Shown here one piece after another: positions 20,448 to 30,757 of a stretch of DNA of 64,000 nt. Numbering within the stretch: position 1 is the first letter of the stretch; every line of letters starts with the position of its first letter. Source of the DNA: Branchiostoma lanceolatum. Its lineage: Eukaryota; Chordata; Leptocardii; Amphioxiformes; Branchiostomatidae. The DNA lies in NCBI RefSeq assembly GCF_035083965.1, contig NC_089722.1, positions 43,338,697-43,402,696 on the forward strand, written 5' to 3'. The position numbers and the translations under genes are program-made. The notes under the pieces were generated by a model. The model did not search any database, had not been told where the DNA came from, and saw nothing but the letters and a program-made list of their open reading frames with translations.

Positions 20448-21875
20448 TTATTCAGCAATGTGGGTTCTCATATGGCTGGATAGGCTACGCTTGTCAGCTG
20501 TCCTGTACCCGCACTCGCCACACACGTAGGGTTTCTTACCAGTGTGTTTGGCTAGATGGCTGTCCAAGGTATATTTCTGTGCAGCAGAATAATCACACAG
20601 GTCACACTTGAAGGGTTTCTCACCAGTATGGGTTCTCATATGTCTGGATAGGCTACGTTTGTCGGCTGTCCTGTACCCGCACTCTCCACACATGTAGGGT
20701 TTCTCACCAGTGTGCGTTGCTAGATGGCTGTCCAAGGTGGATTTTAGTGCAGCAGAATAATCACACTGGTCACACTTGAAGGGTTTTTCACCAGAATGAG
20801 TTCTCATATGTCTGGAAAAGTGAGACTTGTGAGCTGTCCTGTAACCACACTCCTCACACATGTAGGGTTTTTCTCCAGAGTGTTTTGCTAGATGGCTCTC
20901 CAAGTCAGATTTCTGGGCTGAAGAATAATCGCACTGGTCACACTTGAAGGGTTTCTCACCAGAATGAGTTATCATATGTCTGGATAGGTGGGACTTGCGA
21001 GCTGTTCTGTATCCACACTCGTCACATATGTAGGGTTTTTCACCAGTGTGAGTTCTCATATGCCTGGATAGGACATGCTTGTGAGCTGTCCTGAACCCGC
21101 ACTCCACACACAAGTAGGGTTTTTCTCCAGAGTGTTTGGCTAGATGTTTGTATAGAGAGGATTTACATGTTGCAGAATAATCACATTGGTCACACTGGAA
21201 GGGTTTTTCTCCTGTGTGGATTCTCATGTGTTCGGATAAGTGAGAATTGTTAGTTGTTTTGTACCCACACTCGCCACACATGTACGGTTTCTTACCGCTG
21301 TGGTTTGCTAAATGGCTGTCCAAATTGTATTTCTGTGCGGCGGCATAGTCACACTGGTCACATTTGTAGGGTTTTTCACCAGTATGAGTTTTCATATGTC
21401 TGGATAGGACAAACTTGTGAGCTGTCCTGAACCCGCACTCCCCACACATGTAGGGTTTCTCACCAGAATGTTTGGCTGCTAGATGTTGGTCTAAATCACC
21501 TTTCTGAGCAGCAGAATAGTTACACTGGTCACACTTGTAGGGTTTTTCACCAGTATGGGTCCTCATATGTTTTGATAAGTGAGACTTTTGAGTAGTCCTG
21601 TACCCGCACTCCCCACACATGTATGGTTTTTCACTAGTGTGGGTTTTCATATGTTTGGCTAGGTTACTCCAGTCAATTGTCCTGTAGCCACACTCTCCAC
21701 ACATGTAGGGTTTATCATCAGTATGTGTTTCTGGCTGACTTTCCAAACTGGTTTTGGTTCCAGTTGGCTGGTCTTCAACGTTGCTTGCATCTCTGTCCCA
21801 TAAAACTTCAGTAGGATACCCATCACAGATGTTCTTTGGAACAGCAGTAGGAGACCCATAACTTGCCTCTGCCAT
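20448..21875 (-). CDS. C2H2 zinc-finger protein A2, 15 fingers
   Basis: 475-residue predicted DNA-binding protein, twin of A1 with a handful of substitutions. It keeps the GSPTAVPKN leader motif that A1 has shortened by four residues. The 15 fingers alternate as in A1 and end HIAE. Start at the MAEASYG methionine after a TTAG acceptor. It lies head to head with P1. The shared interval contains an inserted palindrome array, and its 3' UTR is split by a 6.6 kb transposon, so its expression may differ from that of A1 although the protein is almost the same. Confidence 0.9.
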   Translation of the reverse strand: MAEASYGSPTAVPKNICDGYPTEVLWDRDASNVEDQPTGTKTSLESQPETHTDDKPYMCGECGYRTIDWSNLAKHMKTHTSEKPYMCGECGYRTTQKSHLSKHMRTHTGEKPYKCDQCNYSAAQKGDLDQHLAAKHSGEKPYMCGECGFRTAHKFVLSRHMKTHTGEKPYKCDQCDYAAAQKYNLDSHLANHSGKKPYMCGECGYKTTNNSHLSEHMRIHTGEKPFQCDQCDYSATCKSSLYKHLAKHSGEKPYLCVECGFRTAHKHVLSRHMRTHTGEKPYICDECGYRTARKSHLSRHMITHSGEKPFKCDQCDYSSAQKSDLESHLAKHSGEKPYMCEECGYRTAHKSHFSRHMRTHSGEKPFKCDQCDYSAALKSTLDSHLATHTGEKPYMCGECGYRTADKRSLSRHMRTHTGEKPFKCDLCDYSAAQKYTLDSHLAKHTGKKPYVCGECGYRTADKRSLSSHMRTHIAE

Positions 21876-22426
21876 GTCAGTAACCTAACGGACTAATAAT
21901 GGCTTTAACTTGACTTGACTTGACAAGAAATCTGGAAAGAGGAAAGTCATCTATTGAAAATATAAGTCAAGAGTGCATTTCGATGCTGATCCAAACAATG
22001 GGAAGTTGCTACAGGTGTCCATTCCCGACTCCCATCGTAATGACGCCATAAACTGACCCACTTGTACCCCTTCCTTACTGAACCCCCGGGCCGGGCCCTC
22101 CTCCCCGTTAAATAAATCTGCTATACAAACCGTTTTTACGTTGGCCACGCATTCATGCATATTCGCTTTTTATTTTCAAAATGTTTTTATTGTAGTTTGT
22201 GTCCCTTCTGTAATGCTGCAGCACCCTTCTTGGACATTGTCTAATAAAAAAAACGACAATTTTGTCCAGAAATACGTGTGGTTTCGCTCCCCTCCCCATC
22301 GCTATTTTTTTCTCACCACGAAAAGCCTTACATTCCATCCTAATGTGGCCCATTAACCATAAAAAACTACCTATAGCTCCTCCGCTTCAAGATAAGGCAG
22401 ATATTTAGCATAACTCATGTTCTCAC

Positions 22427-22580
22427 CTGCTTCCTGGGTGTTAATTGTAGCCTCACAATCCTGCAAGCGTCTTCTAAGCAAAGCAACGGGTGGAGGGTGA
22501 AGTTAGCGTGGGGTGAAAGGTCAAGTTTTGTGCATGGTAACCCAGTTAGTGTGCGGGAAGTTCTGCCTGCATTGTAGAAC
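22427..22580 (-). promoter_or_regulatory. Non-coding first exon and promoter of A2
   Basis: The minus-strand donor here is CAG|GTGAG at 22427, not the family's usual GTAAG. The upstream block has the shared GACCTTTCACCCCACGCTAA motif (near 22500-22525). Confidence 0.55.
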
Positions 22581-22658
22581 GCTTGCCCCAATCCGCTGAC
22601 CTTTTTGTCTTATTTTTGTTTGTGTTTTTCTTTCCTGCTGTGTTCCCTTTTGATAACT

Positions 22659-23137
22659 GCAAACCCGGGTGACGGGTGCCTCACTGGGCGCCGAGTAACG
22701 AACGCGTGAACAAAATGACGTCGTCGCTGGACGTCCAGCACCAAAGAAAGTTCATCACTAGAAATCCAGGGACGAGCGGCTTTATTCCAGTAATGAAGCC
22801 CCCTCGGTGCTGGAATTCCAGCACTGAATCTTGCATCGGTGCTCGGTTTCCAGAAATGAACTCCGCTCATCACTCGGCTTCTAGTGATGATCTCCGCTCG
22901 TCACTCGGGTGCCAGACAAGTAGACTGGTTCAAAGGTCATTCATCACTGGTTACCCAGTACGGAGGTCACTCGTCGCTAGATAACCAGTAACGAATGTCC
23001 CGCGGTCACGGGTTCCGCGCTGGATTAACCAGTGATGTAGTGCTAGAAGCCGAGTGATGACATTATTTCGTTAGTGGCCTTCCAGTGATCACATCCTATT
23101 ATCACTGGAATGTTCCAGTGCTAACTATTAGACAATA
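22659..23137. repeat. Inserted array of about a dozen short palindromes
   Basis: A 479 bp insertion flanked by the 11-bp direct repeat TTTTGATAACT (22648-22658 and 23138-23148); A3/P2 has a single copy of this site near 38787. Inside, variants of CATCACTGG-n-CCAGTGATG recur every 25-40 bp. Examples are TGCTGGAATTCCAGCA, GCTGGACGTCCAGC, CACTGGAATGTTCCAGTG and a 10-bp-arm hairpin TTCCAGTGAT...ATCACTGGAA. It sits between the A2 and P1 promoters. The origin is unknown. Confidence 0.75.
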
Positions 23138-23225
23138 TTTTGATAACTCAAGATCGAACTGTCAAACAAAGGACAATCATGTTTTTACATACATACAGCG
23201 TCGTTATTAGGAGTACCAAGCATCG

Positions 23226-23238
23226 TGACCTCTGACCT
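23226..23238. promoter_or_regulatory. DR1-type nuclear-receptor half-site pair (A2/P1)
   Basis: TGACCTCTGACCT is AGGTCA-G-AGGTCA on the other strand, a perfect direct repeat with spacing 1. It is also perfect at the A3/P2 promoter. Binding is inferred from the motif alone. Confidence 0.4.
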
Positions 23239-23276
23239 ATTCTTAATGAGGTCACTCTGTAACGTTTCGGTGACGT

Positions 23277-23357
23277 TTGTTTGCGAGAGTCGGTTGGAAA
23301 GTTCTGACAGAGGAGGCGTCGTTCCGAGAGCGTCCTAGTGGCCCGACTGTGTCTCAG
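23277..23357 (+). pseudogene. Damaged first exon of P1
   Basis: Same sequence as the 22-codon first exons of P2 and P3 and the same CAG|GTTAG donor at 23357. A deletion of about 20 bases just upstream removed the ATG and the first codons; the frame is closed by TGA at 23271 with no ATG after it. Confidence 0.75.
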
Positions 23358-24777
23358 GTTAGACGGAAGATTGTTTTTAGAATCTGTGATAATGTCCTTG
23401 TAAAATGTGGTGTTGGTGCCGAGATGGGGGGGAGGGGGAGGGGGGCGATAGAACTAAAATCTACTCCCAGCCATGACGATGTCAGTACGTAAGCGGGCGC
23501 CCTCCATGTGCACAGCTGGAACTGTGGTAAAAGCTTTGCATCGGTCACATTCATGCTCTGACTGTCGGCCTGTTCAAGGTGCATTTGCACAGATCATAGA
23601 CGCAAGCATGAAACTCACTGTGTGTGTCCTTAGTGTAGAATTTATCTAAATTATAGACAACCTACCTGATATCTTGGAGTTACTAAAACGGGTAGTTTCA
23701 GAATAGATTGTTCAATGTTAGCTTATTCTTTATTCACGACCATAGCAAAGTCTTTAGTCTATAGTATGCAGCATGTCAATTGACGGCAAATGTCGGCGTA
23801 AATTCAGTCCATATCGTCAATTCAACAGAATCAAAATGGCGACCATGCAAATATGATGCTATCCCAGCAGCCATTGCAGTTTGTCACGAAGTCTATTTCG
23901 ATTTTCCGTAAGTCGTAGGCCCAGGGAAAGCCATTTATCAACGTTTCATACTAAGGCGACTAAATTCAATCAATCTTTATTGAGAAACCAACATTACAGG
24001 CATGTCAGAGGACACATCTGAATTTCATTAGATTCTTACAATTTGATAAGTACGTTAAAATAATATCATCACACAATGTGTATTTAGGGACTTATATACA
24101 ATAAAAAGTTTTCTTTAGACGAACACAGTAAAGCGTACATGGGCCATAAACCAGGCTTTGCAGGTCCCTCAGAGCCCTCACGATGAACGAATCTCTGTGC
24201 CTTTTCGTCTTACTGAGTGGAAGTTTGTATGGGGTTTTCCTGTTCCTTCGATTTTAGTCTAGACTCTACCAGTCTCCACGGGTCGCTGGGAAAGTAGTAG
24301 AAATTGGCCAAATAGAGTCAAATGTTTGAAGGGAGTCGGCTATGGAGATAAGCCAATTTGACCCTATCTCCGTAGCCGACTCCCTTCAAACATTTGACTC
24401 TATTTGGCCAATTTCTACTATTTTCCCAGCGACCCGGGGAGACTGGTAGAGTCTAATTTTAGTCAGGCTTCTCTCTAGGTGGAAGGAACACATTACTTAG
24501 TATCCTTTGAAGTTCTCAGCGTGATGTGTGAAATTGTGCGTAACAGTAGCTTTCTTCATCGTCAGTGCTTTACGATCTTGTTTAGCTTCTTATTTTACTA
24601 CGAGGTACGATAAGCAACATACATGCACTATGTTTCAACTACTGCAGCAGCAGAAAACAGTGGACTACTACTACTGTACTATTAGTTGTGTTGCATTGAT
24701 ATGGGTTTTGACATTTTGTTGTGTTGTGTTTTGTCTGTTTTGTTGTTTTTAAGCCTAAGTTTCTCTTCTCTTCCTAG
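23358..24777 (+). other. First intron of P1
   Basis: The conserved block ATGTCAGTACGTAAGCG near 23482 is shared with P2 and P3. The intron also has a G-rich run near 23425-23447 and a foldback element at 24260-24455. The acceptor TCTTCCTAG lies just before 24778. Confidence 0.6.
24260..24455. mobile_element. Foldback (hairpin) MITE with 9-bp target duplication
   Basis: Two 91-bp arms with three mismatches around a 14-base loop, flanked by ATTTTAGTC on both sides (24251-24259 and 24456-24464). A 9-bp duplication points to the Mutator-like group, but no transposase is present. Confidence 0.85.
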
Positions 24778-25809
24778 ATGGAAGAAGCAGCAGAAGATCA
24801 GCATGAACAGACAGAAGAGAAACAGGCTTGTCCGGAAACATACCACGGAGGGACAAGGAAACAGCGCCGCAAGACTCACAGTGGTGAGAGACCACATCGA
24901 TGTTGGGAATGCGAGTTCTCCACATCCAAGATGTCCGCCCTGAAACGTCACGTTAGGACGTCGCACGCCGCGGGTAAAAGTAAACAAACAAAGAAAGGTC
25001 ACGTTGTAAATGATGTCGAGGAAACTCATGGTGTCGAGAGACCATTTCAGTGCCCGGACTGTGACTATTCCGCTGCACAAAAGGCTACCCTGAAATATCA
25101 CGTCATGGCAAAACACAGTAACCACCGGCCGTACAAATGCCCCCAGTGCGACTACTCTGCAGTCACCAAAGAACATTTAAAGGTTCATACGAGGTCACAC
25201 ACTGGCGAGAAGCCATACCGCTGTGAGATGTGTGCTTACTCCACAGCCCAGAAGAGCAGTTTGAAGAGTCACGTGGCTACACACACTGGGGAGAAACGGT
25301 ACAAGTGTGACGTCTGTGATTATTCTGCAGTACATATGTCCTACTTGAAGCGTCACATGGGCACACACACTGGTGAGAAACGGTACAAGTGTGAAGTCTG
25401 TGATTATTCTGCAGTATATATGTCCTACTTGAAGCATCACATGGCTACCCACACTGGTGAGAAACCTTACAAGTGTGAATTATGTGACTATTCTACAGCA
25501 CACATGTCTAAATTAAAGCGCCACATGGCTACTCACACTGGGGAGAAGCCTTACAAGTGTGAAGTTTGCGGTTATTCTGCAGCACAAATGGGCGATTTGA
25601 AGCGTCATATCGCTACCCACACTGGAGAGAGACCTTATAAGTGTGAGGTTTGCGGCTATTCTGCAACAAAAATGTCTCATTTGAAGCGTCACATGGCTAC
25701 CCACACTGGGGAGAAACCTTACAAGTGTAAAGTCTGTAGTTATTCTACAGCTGACAAGTCTAGTTTGAGGAGGCACTTGAAGAAACACGCCGATAGCAAA
25801 CCGTGCTGA
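24778..25809 (+). CDS. C2H2 zinc-finger protein P1, 10 fingers
   Basis: 343-residue predicted nuclear DNA-binding protein of the second subfamily. The exon opens at ATGGAAGAAGCAGC right after its splice acceptor and codes an acidic then basic leader ([18 protein letters not shown]). Then come finger 1 ([14 protein letters not shown]), a linker of about 20 residues, and nine fingers mostly of the [10 protein letters not shown] type with HMATHTGEK linkers, ending KKHADSKPC. P2 and P3 add 22 residues from an upstream exon; here that exon lacks a start codon, so translation should begin at this methionine. It is divergent with A2. Poly(A) signal AATAAA at 25969. Confidence 0.87.
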   Translation: MEEAAEDQHEQTEEKQACPETYHGGTRKQRRKTHSGERPHRCWECEFSTSKMSALKRHVRTSHAAGKSKQTKKGHVVNDVEETHGVERPFQCPDCDYSAAQKATLKYHVMAKHSNHRPYKCPQCDYSAVTKEHLKVHTRSHTGEKPYRCEMCAYSTAQKSSLKSHVATHTGEKRYKCDVCDYSAVHMSYLKRHMGTHTGEKRYKCEVCDYSAVYMSYLKHHMATHTGEKPYKCELCDYSTAHMSKLKRHMATHTGEKPYKCEVCGYSAAQMGDLKRHIATHTGERPYKCEVCGYSATKMSHLKRHMATHTGEKPYKCKVCSYSTADKSSLRRHLKKHADSKPC

Positions 25810-25974
25810 TGTGTCTGGCCATTCTAGTTTTGGTAGTATTTCTTATGCAAGCCACGACCACAGCATACGAGGCAAAGTGGTCAAGTCAGCTGATGTGATG
25901 CCTTTGTTATTATCGGAATCCGCAGTCTGATAATGTTCTTTATGTCCTGCATTTATCCTGATGTAAGAAATAAA

Positions 25975-26399
25975 ACTTAACATGTGGACTCAGTAGTGAT
26001 CTGTGATGAAAATGCAGTAGCAGTATATATAATACCGGAATCATCGTCATCTTTATGTTATTGACATTTGCTACTTGGCGGGAAAAAACTTGTTATGCCC
26101 AAATCTGGTGGTGATAATCTCCAGCTGTGAATCGTGGGGCAAAAGTTGCTGACAAGAAATAGCTTTTGTTATTATGACTTTATCTTATCATATTATGTAT
26201 TAGTTACGGTCGTTTGCCTGGAAATGCTCGAACAGCATCCATAGTGATGATGTTATATAAGCATCTTTTAGTTGTTTGGTTGAAGTATTTTAAAGAGTTA
26301 TTGTAAAACTATAAGTTACGTTTACGTTCTGTAGTATTATGAATAAAATGTTACATGTTACACAGCATTTTGGAATGGAACCTGTTCAGATTTTAATCT
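25975..26399. other. Convergent 3' flank between P1 and D1
   Basis: Homologous in parts to 42490-42800 and 57150-57680. No gene was seen. P1 and D1 converge here. Confidence 0.5.
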
Positions 26400-27312
26400 T
26401 TTATTAAACATTTTATTTTTACATGTCAGAAATTTTGAATCAACTGTGTTCTTACATTTCAGCAATGGCAGACGCTTCATATAACAAAAGCTTACGTTGC
26501 AATTCTATATAATTTCAAACACGCCAAGTATAGCACAATCATTAGTGTTCCAATACATATATTATAGGTAAGTAAGAAAATAAACATTAATTACAAACTT
26601 TAGGCACACTCTTTACACCGAGGCACAACATTTTTATAAATGAATGTTGAACTGATGTACATAATTGCTAATTTCCAAGCAGATCTACACGGGGCGCGAA
26701 AATCGTATATGCCAGCCAGAGAAGCTTCAGTCAGCTAGATGAGCTTCAGGCTGACTGGAGCTTCTCTGGCTGGCATATACGATTTTCGCGCCCCGTGTAG
26801 ATCTGCTTGGAGATTACATGATTGTGTGTTATATACTCATATGGCACCGACATCAGCAATGCTGCCCAGATTGAGCATTGTACTGCCTTCTTGCAATGTT
26901 AGAATGTAAAATAACATTTTATAGGATGTCAATACGAAATCAGGCGTCAGGGATATCCTATATCATAATTGACAGAATAAGTTTGTTACTGAGTTTTAAA
27001 ACCTACTTATTTCTTTGCATTAGAAGTGTTTCTAATAAAGTATGCTCCACTCTGTGGCTCGATTCTTTGCCACACCACCAGAACTGTGAAACGGCTTTTT
27101 ACTCACACACTGGCGTTGAACACATGTAGTGTTCTCACACCCATTTCCTTGAGGTCCATATACATGTACATGTATGTATGGTCGGCGAACGTTAACTTCA
27201 GTTGTCCTGTACCTGCACCCCGTACACATTTAGAGTTTCTCATCAGCGTGTTTAGACAGGTGCCGGACAACAGCTGATTTTCGAATAGCTAATCATATTC
27301 ACACAGCTCACA
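26400..27312 (-). other. 3' UTR of D1
   Basis: Minus AATAAA (plus TTTATT at 26400). It contains a foldback element at 26669-26816 absent from the D2 copy. The first bases past the stop hold a worn finger (CELCEYD). Confidence 0.6.
26669..26816. mobile_element. Foldback (hairpin) element, 67-bp arms
   Basis: Arms 26669-26735 and 26750-26816 pair with two mismatches around a 14-base loop. No clear target duplication. The equivalent place at D2 (about 58020) lacks it, but that copy may have suffered a deletion. Confidence 0.7.
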
Positions 27313-28752
27313 CTAGGGTTTCTCACCAGTATGAGTTTTCATATGTATGGATAGGTTATGCTTGCGAGCTGTTCTGAACCCGCACTTGCCACACGTGAAT
27401 GGTTTCTCTCCAGAGTGTTTGGTTAGATGTCTCTTTAATGTGTATTTCTGTGCAGCAGAATAATCGCACTGGTCACACTTGTAGGGTTTTACGCCAGTAT
27501 GGCATCTCATATGTTTTGATAAGTGAGACTTTTGAGTTGCTCTGTACCCGCACTCCCCACACATGAATGGTTTTTCTCCAGAGTGTTTTGCTAGATGTCG
27601 ATCCAAATTGGATTTCTGTGCAGCGGAATAATTACACTGGTCACATTTGTAGGGTTTTTCTCCTGTATGAGTTCTCATATGTATGGATAACTTGAGCTTT
27701 TGAGCTGTCCTGTACCCGCACTTGCCACACATGTAGGGTTTCTCACCGGTGTGTTTGTCTAGATGGCTGTTTAAGGTGGATTTCTTTGCAGCAGAATAAT
27801 CACACTGGTCACACTTGTAGGGCTTTTCTCCTGTGTGGGTTCTCATATGCTCAGATAAATGAGACTTTTTAGTTGTTCTGTACTTACATTCCCCACATAT
27901 GTAGGGTTTCTCTCCAGTATGTTTGGCTAGATGGTTGTCCAATGTGGATTTCTCTGCGGCAGAGTAGTCACACTGGTCACACTTGTACGGTTTTTCACCA
28001 GTATGGGTTCTCATGTGTCTGGACATGTGACTCTTGTTAACTGTCCTGTACCCGCACTTGTCGCACATTAAGGGTTTTTCTCCAGAGTGTTTTGCTAGAT
28101 GACTGTCCAAATTGCATTTCTGTGCAGCAGAATAATCACACTGGTCACACTTGTAGGGTTTTTCACCAGTATGGGTTCTCATATGTCTGTATAGGCTACC
28201 CCTGTCAGCTGACCTGTACCCGCACTCGCCACACATGTAGGGTTTGTCACCAGCATGTTTGGCTAGATGGTTGTCCAATGTGGATTTCTCTGCAGCAGAA
28301 TAGTCCCACTGGTCACATTTGTAGGGTTTTTCACCAGTATGGGTTCTAATATGTTTTGATAGGTGATGCTTGTGAGCTGTCCTGTACTCGCACTCCCCAC
28401 ACATGTAGGGTTTCTCACCGGTGTGTTTGGCTAGATGTCGATCCAAATAATATTTCTGTGCAGCAGAATAGTCACACTGGTCACACTTGTAGGGTTTTTC
28501 ACCAGTATGGGTTCTCATATGTCTGGATAAGTGACTCTTGTTAGCTGTCCTGTACCCGCACTCGTCACACATAAACTTGATAAAGGGTTTCTCAACCGTA
28601 TGTACTGCTGGCTTGTTGTCCAAACTGGCTTTGCTTTTCGTTGAATGGTCTTTAACATTGCTCGGATGTTTGTCCCCTAAAAGTCCAGTAGGAGACCCAT
28701 CAGAGAGGCTCTGGTGAACAGCAGTAGGAGACCCATCACCTGCCTCTGCCAT
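27313..28752 (-). CDS. C2H2 zinc-finger protein D1, 15 fingers
   Basis: 479-residue predicted DNA-binding protein. Start at the MAEAGDGSP methionine (28752); the 12 in-frame residues upstream are the intron end (GGTTAG acceptor). The leader ends with an odd KPFIKFMC, a short insertion before finger 1. The fingers alternate through finger 15, which ends GEKP at a TAG. Finger 4 reads CDQWDYSAAEKST, so a zinc Cys is replaced by Trp and that finger should not fold. Close relatives are D2 (two fingers shorter) and C. It converges with P1. Confidence 0.88.
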   Translation of the reverse strand: MAEAGDGSPTAVHQSLSDGSPTGLLGDKHPSNVKDHSTKSKASLDNKPAVHTVEKPFIKFMCDECGYRTANKSHLSRHMRTHTGEKPYKCDQCDYSAAQKYYLDRHLAKHTGEKPYMCGECEYRTAHKHHLSKHIRTHTGEKPYKCDQWDYSAAEKSTLDNHLAKHAGDKPYMCGECGYRSADRGSLYRHMRTHTGEKPYKCDQCDYSAAQKCNLDSHLAKHSGEKPLMCDKCGYRTVNKSHMSRHMRTHTGEKPYKCDQCDYSAAEKSTLDNHLAKHTGEKPYICGECKYRTTKKSHLSEHMRTHTGEKPYKCDQCDYSAAKKSTLNSHLDKHTGEKPYMCGKCGYRTAQKLKLSIHMRTHTGEKPYKCDQCNYSAAQKSNLDRHLAKHSGEKPFMCGECGYRATQKSHLSKHMRCHTGVKPYKCDQCDYSAAQKYTLKRHLTKHSGEKPFTCGKCGFRTARKHNLSIHMKTHTGEKP

Positions 28753-29059
28753 GTCTAACCTAATGGAAAAAATTGAAAGGTCAAACACATCAATCGAAAG
28801 TAGGATAAGTCAAGACTACATTTTTCTTCTGGTGATACCAAAAATGTAAGTTCCTACAACTACAACTACCCAGCCTCTACTCCCATCGTAATGACGTTTA
28901 AACCTCCACTTGTACTCTTCCCTTGCTACACCCCCCCCCCCCCCCTAATTTTTATCATGAATCTGGCATACAAACAATTTTTCCAAAGTTGACTACGCAT
29001 GCATGACCTGGTATTTTGTTTTACCATCAACATTTTTTTTTTTTTGTGATTCTGTCTCA

Positions 29060-29530
29060 ACTTAGTGATAATGTAATTTTTGTTTCTTTCACTATAAGTT
29101 TATGTTAACTGTTTTCACCGTCACCCCTGTACCATGAACATATCATCACCGTGAAACACATGTTAATAATAATGGTTCCTGTGACAAGAAGTAAGTTAGC
29201 CGTTAGCACCCCCTCCACTTATGTGACTTAGAATAGCCCACCATGAATATGGAATAAGGAGTGCTCTAAGAAAGACAGATTGAAGTAATACGACCTCTTC
29301 CTACATGGACTCGAACTGGAGCAGAGCATACGTCAATGTACACTACCAACCCAAGACTAGAATACAAGGTTATAGCAGCATCTACGGTCTCTGCCTCATG
29401 AGTCACTGTAGAAAGGACGTGTCACAGTTCCTTCACACATCCGTTCTATAAATCACGTGAAGTTTAAGTTCATCGAAAATGTCAATTTTCCTTACACCGT
29501 TAATTTTGCTACCGTGAAGATGAAGTGAAT
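29060..29530. other. Extra sequence in the D1 intron
   Basis: Not present in the C and D2 introns. It carries several CACCGTGAA/TTCACCGTCAC-like pieces in both directions but no clear ends or coding frame. Confidence 0.4.
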
Positions 29531-29737
29531 CATAGTACTGTAGCACCCTTTTTAGAGCTTTTCTAACAAAAATGGCCCTTTTGTTTCGAACGATGTGACG
29601 TCTGGTTTCGCCCCCCTCCCCCCCTCGCCAATTTTCTCACCCCGAAAAGCCTTACTTTCCGCACTAGTGTGACCCATACACCATAGAAACGTCCTATAGC
29701 CACTCTGCTAGATATGTAGTATATCTCAAGTTCTTAC

Positions 29738-29900
29738 CTGCGTCTAGTGTTAGTTTTTACCCTCACAATCATGCAAGCGTCCACTATTATAAAGTCTAAT
29801 CGAAGCAGCGGGTGAAAGGTGAACTAAGCGTGGGGTGAAAGGTCACATTTAGTGCCTAGTTACCCAGTCAGTGTGCGGGAAGTTCTGTCTGCAGGTTGCA
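29738..29900 (-). promoter_or_regulatory. Non-coding first exon and promoter of D1
   Basis: Minus-strand donor CGCAG|GTAAG at 29738, family GACCTTTCACCCCAC motif near 29840. The D1 intron is longer than in C or D2 because about 29060-29530 holds extra sequence, which I could not identify. Confidence 0.6.
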
Positions 29901-30429
29901 CCCATCTGCTGACCTTTCTGGGTTCTTTTGGTACATTTATATTTCTTCTTTTTTATCTTTCTCTCTTTCTCTCTTTCTTTCTCTCGTCCCTCTTTATTTC
30001 TTCAGTCTGAGCTTTCATACAGGGAACTGTAATCTAAATGGAAAAATCACCAATGGAGGTGGGCAGCATCTTGTGCACACAGAAGACACTTTTATTAATC
30101 ATCGCACTTCACGTTATCGTTTTCAGATCTTTTCAGCGAGGGTTCTCTCCCTCTGTAGTGACAGTTGTCTTGTATTTCCCTAGGTTTTTCCGGGTTTAAG
30201 ATTGCCTTTTTTTTAGTCCTTACCCACATTTCAAAAGAAAATAGAAACATGACAACCTTGAAGCGCCAACACCAGGGGCGCCTACTTTTAATGTCTGCGT
30301 AACTGGATAGCCGATACGATTCATCGTCAACATCTTCTTTACAGGTAGGGTAGTTCTTGTTCGATGCACACATTTTGTCATGGGCTGTAGACTGAAGGAT
30401 AATCTGACATTCAGCGTCGTTATTGAGGA

Positions 30430-30515
30430 AACCATTTCTTTTAACTTTTCCTCTGAGTTGCCTCGTAATCACATTCACCACGCATGCAGGGCTTTGTATT
30501 TTGCTACATGAACCA
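30430..30515 (-). pseudogene. Relic zinc finger (copy near D1)
   Basis: The minus strand reads HVAK then, after a small deletion and frame change, CMRGECDYEATQRKS. The equivalent is at 60905-60990. Confidence 0.45.
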
Positions 30516-30631
30516 AGCCTTTTATCTTTTAAACCTTTTGGTAAGTCAGGTAACCCTGTAACATTTATTTCAGGTCTGTTAGAGAGAGTTGGAACGTTTT
30601 CACTTGTACGGCCAGCATGGTAGCATCTACC

Positions 30632-30724
30632 AGTTTCAGTTCAGTTCAGTTCATCCTCTTGAGTTAGAGGTGACACACATGTTTCAACATCTTTCTGTCG
30701 CCCATGACAGATCGAAGATCCTAC
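30632..30724 (-). mobile_element. Non-LTR retroelement 3' end with (AACTG)n tail
   Basis: An insertion of about 93 bp splitting CATCTACC|ACAC, ending on the minus strand in AACTGAACTGAACTGAAACTG. It is absent at the equivalent place near 12752 and present at 61099-61191. Confidence 0.55.
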
Positions 30725-30757
30725 CACACTAGATCAACATGAAATGAAACCTGTTCT

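Larger units (their letters stand above)
29901..30757. other. Intergenic stretch between D1 promoter and E1 3' end
   Basis: It has a CT-rich microsatellite (29943-29985), a relic finger near 30430-30515 and a LINE-tail insertion at 30632-30724. No intact gene was seen. Confidence 0.5.

Noticed and set aside
26669-26816. Hairpin as a microRNA precursor
   Set aside because: Arms are too long and too nearly perfect; it fits a foldback transposon better.
28753-28788. Upstream methionines of the minus-strand genes (MFDLSIF..., MPSPFMSN..., MMFFYLL...)
   Set aside because: They are translated intron ends; all genes share the acATGGCAGAGG start after an acceptor.
30095-30481. 128-residue minus-strand frame, with a shorter relative at 60684-60959, kept similar with an in-frame indel
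   Set aside because: It overlaps a relic finger in another frame and its 5' and 3' parts do not stay conserved. More likely a chance frame in decayed sequence.
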